DNA from: Luidia sarsii
Taxonomy: Eukaryota; Echinodermata; Asteroidea; Paxillosida; Luidiidae
DNA length: 64,000 nt
Assembly: GCA_949987565.1 (NCBI GenBank)
Contig: OX465119.1
Location: 7,352,694 to 7,416,693 of the forward strand
Reading direction: 5' to 3'
A program made the translations under genes and the position numbers. Below, one piece after another: positions 60,301-64,000 of the stretch (position 1 is its first letter; each line of letters starts with the position of its first letter). The notes beneath the pieces are model-generated. The model did no database searches and was not told the origin of the DNA. It saw only the letters and a program-made list of their open reading frames with translations.

Positions 60301-63300
60301 GAGTACATGTATAGGAACACAAATTCGACCACTGGAGGCTCTACAATTTCATGAATTTTCCCTCTTTATGAAAATTGTACGTGAGTGCCTCATAGGTAAT
60401 TGTAGGTTAATTTTAACACCGAATCAGATAAGCAAACTTTATTTCTTGGGTTGCATTTCAATTTAAGTCTTTAACTTTTAACTTTTAAAATTTAAAAATT
60501 GGCAAAGAAAGCTTTGACTGGACTGGGACATGAACCTGAGACCTCTGGGCTAACTTACCAGTGCTCTTCCACCTGCCCACCTGATCTATCCAGCCGTTTG
60601 ATGGTGGCCTTCCCTTATAGTCAACTAGTCTTTGCCGGGGTAGAGGCACCAGTCAATAGCAATTCAACTATTAACTGCCGTATATCTTCAGGGATCACCC
60701 CCAGCTTTCATTCAGTTTCAATCCATTACTGTTAGCAAAAATTGGCATCAAGACGGCGTCAAGACACGATAGTGGCGTCAACACGGTGTCAACACATTAA
60801 AAATGTATCATACATGTACATCCGAAATAAATATGGTACATCAGACTATGATAAATATTATCAGAGGGGATTTGCAATGGGTTTTAGGTTATGATTTCAT
60901 TTACAAAAATGGTGTTTTTTTCTCGAAAAGAGTCACCGCAAAGCAGCACATCCGCTGGCTTGATCACCCCTGTAGCATAATGGTATGATCCGTATAGCAC
61001 AGTCATGACAGCAATGTGAGGCAAGATGGCTGCTGATTAGGGAGTTTCAGAGAGAGCATGTCTTGAATTAAAATGGGAACGGCAATTTCTGGACACCTCA
61101 TCTCTCTTTTTCAAGCCAAACGATTGTTTTGGCCAGTAATAAAAAGAGTGCTAATTTTTTGGGTAATTGTGAATGCAACGTGGGTGTGTTGACGCTACTA
61201 TCGTGTCTTGACACTGTCTTGACGCCATCTTGACACCAACTAGTGTGATCCACGAAACATTGCCAGTGTCTCACTGGGCCATTGGTACTGAATCAAACAA
61301 AATCCAACAACATTTTGCCAATGCCACCCTAGTTATGACAAAACTCAACATATGTAATGCGCTATTGGATTTTGTGGGTTTTGAATTATTTAGTCAGGGA
61401 TTGTACATGTACAGTATGTATACATTGTACGTGTACATAGTACTGGTACACTTGTACATGTACATGTAGCTGTACTGTACATCATGCACATACATGTACA
61501 CAATACCGTACATGAACATTTATTAATTTCCCCTACAGGAGTACAGGTAGCTAGTACAGTAACTGTATTTTGATCAATGATCATGGCAGTTTTCCTGCAC
61601 ACATGTGCATTTACAATCACATACAATACATGCACACACATTTGCATACGTGTACAACTACATTGTACAAACTGTACATTGAGCATGATTTGAGAATACA
61701 TACCGGGTAACCGGTACTTGCATCCTCCCTGCGTGTACACATTCTTACATTGTACATGTATTGATGTACATGTATGTACATGTACATACGTACATGTACA
61801 TGTACATGTACATGTACATGTACATGTACCACCATGGAGCAAGAACAAATTTGTAAATTGTATGTACAGTACATACTACATGTACATATACTGTACATGT
61901 ACATGAATGGTACAATGTACATGTATTGACAATGCATTTACATTACCCGGTACTCATTAGTGCATGTTGCGGCACATTGCACACAAGTTAAATAATTCTG
62001 CACTTACCTATAAATTGCAAAACTGCAACCAACTACATGTACATGTAGTTGTACTGTACATCACTTTTCCTTGGCACATTCTATCTCTGTATGACCATGG
62101 AGGTAGAGGAGGGTATGACAGTGTTGTGCATACTGTGTGCATAGCTTGTGCATAGGTTTCTGCATAGAGCAAGGACTGTGAGGGCCTTCACTGGTGTAAT
62201 CCAACACTAACCTTTGACCTTCAATACACAAAGAGACTGTGCCAGTGTTCTACTGCTCAGGTTGCAGCTGTTTGTGGTCTGGTTGAGTGCTAGTAATCCC
62301 CTCAGGGATTAAAATATACAAGGTACAATGTACATGTACATGTACTGTACAATGTACATGTACATGTATTCCCGGACAGACCTAGGGACATTGTACTGTA
62401 CAATGTACATGTACATGTACATAATTATGTACATGTACTGTACAATGTACATGTACATGTACATACTGTACATGTACATGTGTGTTCATGAACTGTATCA
62501 CATGCAGTGTTTCGTGCATAACTTGTACATGTGTTTGTACAGTACATTACTTGTTGGAATGTATTATGTAACATGTACAGTATGCACCCAGTAGTTTCTC
62601 AATGAAAGTGATTTCATAATATCTTCTTTCTTCTGCTTCCCAGCAAACTGCATCCAATTTTTGATATTGCAATATACAGACAAATTACAAAACAAACATT
62701 GAATTCATGAGTTATTTTCTCCACTTATAGTTATATTGTGTACATGATAAAAATGCTGCACACTGTACAAAATAGTGAATATACTGTAACTCTAAGTGTA
62801 AACTGTATAATGTGTACATATGTATCTGTATAAGCAAACACTACTCAGTAAAGTGTACAGCCAGTCATTTTTACACAAAATGATATTCATATTGTGACTT
62901 TTGTGTGCGCTGTAGTGGTAATATTTTCCCACTTCATGTACCTGGTATTTGTTATCTGGATCCAAGCATGTCACCCATTTATAACTGCATTATTCTCATT
63001 GTTTGATTTTTTACAGGATGCCATTGTGTGGCCTCTCCAAGGTACTTCTCAATATCATCTGCCATGGCAGGTAAAATGCATTTTGTCCTAATATTAATAA
63101 CATCTCTGCCACTTGACTTTAAAAGTGTGCTGAAAATTAAAGATCGATCATAGCATTTCTGAATCCTTTTGAGTTGTGGCAGCTATGGAGCAATGGATGA
63201 ATGTGGTGCATTGGCCATGGGGACTGAATAGCTAATGGTGTGCTTATTCAGGTCATTTGAATTCCTTGGTTTATTTCTTGAATTATTTTATTCTTATAAA

Positions 63301-63995
63301 TACATGTATCAATCTCAAAGGTTGACAGAGTTGGCCAAACAGGTTTTTGCCTTTCATGCATGAGGTGGGGAATTGGGGTAGTGTGAAGAGGTCCAATGGC
63401 TACAGGTACAATTGCACATGTACCGGTACTGCACATGCACATGTACATGTACTACAATACATATGTACATGTACAGTATGATCCTTATTCAAGCATTAGT
63501 GGGCAAATTTGGGTGAGTGTTGAAGGAAGACTATTTTTAATGTGTCCTGATGAGAGGGGCCACATACATGTACGTTTGGCTGGGATTGGATTGATATCAT
63601 TAGTTCTGCAAACTTTACAAATTCAAAGAATGTAGCTGGGTACGTACTCATTCCTCTCTTTTTTGAAAGTACTGGTACAGTAGCATTGAGAGTTTCCAAT
63701 TGATGTGTTATTCCTAAAATGGGAAATCTATGTGAAAATGTAAAAGAAACAGCAAAAATCTAAATTGTAGACTATTGATGACCAGAATCCAGATGATGTT
63801 TTGAATCTTTGCCTATTTCCCAGTGCATTTGGCTTAGTTTACATGTACTTTATGTACACATGGTACATATGTGTAAATCACTACAATCACATAAAAAATG
63901 ACATTACAGATGTTTTTTTTTCAGGAAATAAACACATAAACTATGATGTGAAGGATGGCATTGCTGTATTACGGATGAATTCACCCGACTCCAAG
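45255..63995 (+). CDS. HADHA: Trifunctional enzyme subunit alpha, 5' part (enoyl-CoA hydratase / 3-hydroxyacyl-CoA dehydrogenase)
   Basis: Three coding exons are in the window: 45255-45321 (MATARVFGALRAVSRSQFTY...), 63017-63070 and 63925-63995 (NKHINYDVKDGIAVLRMNSP, DSK). The third matches the start of mature HADHA, where the crotonase domain begins (THINY...VAVVRINSPNSK in human). All junctions are GT-AG in phase 1, and the last exon ends in phase 0 at GTAAG. The N-terminal part is a mitochondrial presequence. The alpha subunit carries hydratase and hydroxyacyl-CoA dehydrogenase activities and pairs with HADHB. Intron 1 is 17.7 kb because of repeats and a nested antisense gene. The rest lies beyond the window. 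Confidence 0.9.
45595..45856 (+). repeat. (TAGTAC)n / (ACTAGT)n palindromic microsatellite
   Basis: Long run of ACTAGT, TAGTAC and TAGTAGTAC units in HADHA intron 1. It runs directly into the left end of Y copy 5 and resumes after its right end (46888). Confidence 0.92.
45857..46887 (+). mobile_element. Element 'Y', copy 5 (full length)
   Basis: A 1031-bp copy from TATCCTCCAATAACCGG to GGGGGTTCCCACGATA. The preceding bases are TTTAGTAG and the following bases CTACTACTAG, so both sides are the same microsatellite in mirrored orientation. Confidence 0.88.
47103..47275 (-). mobile_element. Element 'Y', copy 6 (terminal fragment)
   Basis: Starts TATCGTGGGAACCCCCG and covers about 170 bp of the Y right end (to AAGTTAAGGCT). 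It lies a few bases before copy 7. Confidence 0.8.
47288..48307 (-). mobile_element. Element 'Y', copy 7 (full length)
   Basis: From TATCGTGGGAACCCCCG to CCGGTTACTGGAGGATA on the plus strand. It is flanked by GTTACTACTAT on the left and CTAGTACTACTACTAG on the right. Confidence 0.87.
48395..49215. mobile_element. Fold-back element 'Z', copy 2, near-complete palindrome
   Basis: Two arms of about 390 bp (48395-48790 and 48830-49215) are inverted repeats. They mirror TTACAATCGCCC, GTGTTCGACTCCATGACTAC, TTTGGATTAAGTGAGAATCA and AATTTTCCCTCAGGTTATCG. The transcript would form a very long hairpin. The ends are TAGTCCTAGTAACTTGGACC and GTCCAAGGTACTCGCACTA. Confidence 0.85.
49216..49759. other. Intronic spacer between Z copy 2 and Y copy 8
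   Basis: No coding sequence or named repeat until a short TAGTAC-type microsatellite at about 49731-49759. Confidence 0.5.
49760..50791 (+). mobile_element. Element 'Y', copy 8 (full length)
   Basis: From TATCCTCCAGTTACCGG to GGGGTTCCCACGATA. It is preceded by CTGTAGTAGTAGTTG and followed by CTACTAAGTACTAGTACTAG. It is slightly more diverged than copies 4, 5 and 7. Confidence 0.87.
50881..51750. mobile_element. Fold-back element 'Z', copy 3, broken
   Basis: Begins TAGTCCGAGTAACTTGGACC. It then carries scrambled Z blocks (GATTAAGTGAGAATCACAGA near 51200, TAGGGTCCAAGATTC near 51525, TTTGGATTAAGTTAGAATCA near 51650), interrupted by TAGTACT-type microsatellite at about 51000-51060. Confidence 0.6.
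51751..53290. other. AT-rich intronic DNA
   Basis: I see no exon, named element or structured RNA here. The short open frames at 52371-52658 and 52762-53058 have no recognisable content. Confidence 0.5.
53296..53433. repeat. Inverted pair of Penelope-1 3' motifs
   Basis: Left arm: GTGGGCCTGACGTTTCGATC, CTAGCAGGACCTTTCTCAAA, GGC. The right arm is its reverse complement (GCCTTTCAGAAAGGTCCTGC, TAGGATCGAAACGTCAGGCC, CAC). The arms are about 60 bp with a 15-bp spacer. The same motif occurs singly at 30290-30340, 33975-34020 and about 53618-53655. The right arm is followed by GGTAATTTTAGTCAGTGAGC, also seen beside the 30236 element. Confidence 0.8.
54058..54600 (+). repeat. ~24-bp minisatellite CACACAGTAAATGTACAGGTA
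   Basis: About 18-20 irregular copies of GTTCACACAGTAAATGTACA with GGTA or TGTA ends, alternating with TATGTTATGTGATC spacers (a higher-order pattern). It grades into (GTACAT)n on both sides. Confidence 0.88.
54601..56485. other. Intronic DNA rich in GTACAT microsatellite
   Basis: Many short TACATGTACATG tracts (for example 55437-55460, 55525-55545). At 56055-56085 a GTCTA tandem repeat lies within a CAGGGCTCGAAATATCCACT-type dispersed sequence. No coding exon recognised. Confidence 0.5.
56509..58659 (-). CDS. PiggyBac transposase-derived protein, catalytic triad altered
   Basis: Uninterrupted 716-codon frame. Acidic Ser-rich N-terminus (residues 110-165, EYEDEEEQ...EEEDDYLY); basic PPKKKARG at 171-178; piggyBac DDE domain from about 235 (YFTNFFPLPLF, EIRAWVGIRMIQGVHY) to 610; C-terminal Cys-rich zinc-binding domain (CMQC 673-676, CLGC 695-698, C703, C707). 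In active piggyBac transposases three Asp residues are essential. Here the first is kept (LCLDEV, D372), the second is Gly (LYCGSRYTS, G441) and the third is Glu in GGVERANQ (E571; the neighbouring Asp is Asn574). Cleavage activity is therefore doubtful, yet the frame is intact, suggesting domestication as in vertebrate PGBD genes. No flanking TTAA inverted repeats were found. It lies antisense in HADHA intron 1. Confidence 0.92.
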   Translation of the reverse strand: MLVSKPRKAPVEGGDEVSSSNADQFSSNPPKSPPAIASSPTYSDQAHSDETSPDGRLHTVQVHVAHPFSRHSSTYPAPKLHTYGGPDDITCSSSSHCSRQLLPLVDPRTIKQEYEDEEEQVYNYYEDETEEEDDYLYLSSESSDATDMSLFSDTETSSNYSSLDLDKAPGPPKKKARGSMKETNLGQDSKWPRSILNKGNPRDHHGWTTNFTTITVQSFQGRKPYGPTVERPAEDNVLEYFTNFFPLPLFSKIARYTNLSAQSSLLLKKNTTPAEIRAWVGIRMIQGVHYNTKCDDDWSTHPALRNTLVASTMSRARFHAISEALTCTNPTKELIRKNKKEQNPLTRLQTIWDTVIEACKANYNPRKELCLDEVATKSKVGHSVISQTSSRMGSNIYAVCEAQSGYILHMMLHSESSHRKHGIPFQIMQPFLNCYHQLYCGSRYTSTALAKDLLVNQTYLCGTVRLSSKGLPEDFIAQGDDDRGRNGIVKKMLNFPPGTAYMWQQGQMTMVIWRGNKVMPILSTCHQGHQDQTNHLIARNIREKGEETSSQKMIPAPSQVIDYCKFKGGVERANQLRSYHSCNRQHSKAWKKILYFLLDVARVNAWICYKAFTESTGSTQLSHRMFTVNIAMALIAGFAEGTPSYQATMQPVPAVNGPNHACIRMKVKYPKMCMQCRRMGRKTDKGNLITTRTGCLGCNIHLCKGRCFLEFHSAIE
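58660..59072. other. Upstream region of the piggyBac-derived gene
   Basis: Presumed promoter and 5' UTR side of the minus-strand gene. I see no clear TATA box and no terminal inverted repeat. Confidence 0.4.
59073..60467. mobile_element. Fold-back element 'W', 1.4 kb
   Basis: Ends CTTAAAGGGGAATGCAACCC and (reverse complement) CTTAAATTGAAATGCAACCC. Mirrored blocks are ATAAAGTTTGCTTAT, CCACTCACGTACGATTTTC, TACGTCGCCATCTTTTCG and GGTGCTGCCGCTGATTGCG. Further in, GTCTAGATACCAGCAACAAA pairs with TTTGTTGCTGGTATGG...ATCTAGAC. No transposase frame. Confidence 0.8.
60497..60725 (-). mobile_element. tRNA-derived SINE, copy 3
   Basis: Plus strand ATTGGCAAAGAAAG, CTGGGACATGAACCTGAGAC, CAGTGCTCTTCCACC, GATCTATCCAG, then body GAGGCACCAGTCAATAG and CAGGGATCACCCC. 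It shares the tRNA-like head and body with 3815-4010. Confidence 0.65.
60742..61239. mobile_element. 0.5-kb TIR element 'V'
   Basis: The left end TTGGCATCAAGACGGCGTCA and the right end (reverse complement TTGGTGTCAAGATGGCGTCA) are inverted repeats of about 54 bp that include AAGACACGATAGT and GCGTCAACAC. The TIR itself contains repeated GTCAAGA/GTCAACA units. No coding capacity. Confidence 0.75.
61400..62560 (+). repeat. (GTACAT)n microsatellite-rich tract
   Basis: Dense TACATGTACATG and GTACTGTACA tracts, longest at 61763-61829 and 62330-62485. Open frames of Tyr/Met, His/Val or Cys/Thr alternation on both strands here are repeat artefacts. Confidence 0.9.
62561..63016. other. End of HADHA intron 1
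   Basis: AT-rich with no named repeat, ending in the pyrimidine tract and TTTTTTACAG acceptor of exon 2. Confidence 0.5.
63017..63070 (+). CDS. HADHA: HADHA coding exon 2, short, end of presequence
   Basis: A 54-bp exon between TTTTTTACAG and GTAAAA, in phase 1 on both sides and without stops. It encodes CHCVASPRYFSISSAMA. RYF|S resembles a mitochondrial processing site (Arg at -3). Exons 1 and 3 would also join in frame without it, so it could be alternative or false. Confidence 0.55.
63071..63924. other. HADHA intron 2
   Basis: Starts GTAAAA, ends TTTTTTTTCAG. Contains short GTACAT tracts at about 63405-63480. No gene seen within. Confidence 0.6.
63925..63995 (+). CDS. HADHA: HADHA coding exon 3 (start of crotonase domain)
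   Basis: Acceptor TTTTTTTTCAG, 71 bp, encodes NKHINYDVKDGIAVLRMNSP then DSK, donor GTAAG at the window edge. Strong match to the first beta-strands of the HADHA hydratase domain. Confidence 0.92.
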
Positions 63996-64000
63996 GTAAG

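Noticed and set aside
61390..62594. Open frames rich in Tyr-Met, His-Val or Cys-Thr
   Set aside because: Translations of (GTACAT)n microsatellite.

Overview
The window is invertebrate metazoan nuclear DNA. It has spliced genes with GT-AG introns, a mitochondrial beta-oxidation gene pair, tRNA-derived SINEs, Penelope-like elements, a LINE, piggyBac-type and Harbinger-like elements, and very many (GTACAT)n palindromic microsatellites. The repeat style fits a marine invertebrate such as an echinoderm, amphioxus or hemichordate. I cannot name the species from sequence alone.

Layout. (1) 109-5061, plus strand: the 3' end of a PLAT/LH2-domain gene (LOXHD1-like) ending in a repetitive acidic tail, followed by duplicated copies of its own 3' end. 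(2) 11166-37229, minus strand: a complete HADHB gene (mitochondrial trifunctional protein beta subunit, 3-ketoacyl-CoA thiolase). I reconstructed 13 coding exons with matching splice phases; they total 1443 nt and encode 480 residues. (3) 45255-63995, plus strand: the first three coding exons of HADHA (alpha subunit), running off the right edge. HADHB and HADHA are divergent, as in vertebrates, but about 8 kb of nested transposons lies between their start codons. A DR1 nuclear-receptor-type site sits 28 bp before the HADHA ATG. (4) 56509-58659, minus strand, inside HADHA intron 1: an intact 716-codon piggyBac-derived transposase gene in which two of the three catalytic aspartate positions are substituted, so it may be a domesticated gene.

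The introns are filled with mobile DNA. An 8.2-kb element with about 2-kb inverted repeats and TA target duplications lies at 12580-20759. A Harbinger-like element with TTA duplications (24236-26877) carries a 49-bp minisatellite, which itself contains a 150-bp TTAA-flanked MITE. A 0.7-kb TTAA element lies at 28500-29195, with an older relic at 21905-22355. There are two families of Penelope-like elements with GIY-YIG domains, one flanked by 159-bp inverted repeats that contain hammerhead-like motifs. A LINE is inserted in another TIR element, and its empty site can be seen in a second copy. At least eight copies of a roughly 1.03-kb element ('Y' here) sit in or beside TAGTAC or GTACAT microsatellites. 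Several fold-back elements are also present.

HADHA and HADHB encode the two subunits of one mitochondrial complex (hydratase/dehydrogenase and thiolase), so their adjacency and a shared control region make functional sense. Nothing here resembles a prokaryotic operon, CRISPR array or phage. Short open frames inside satellites and transposons were not called as genes.
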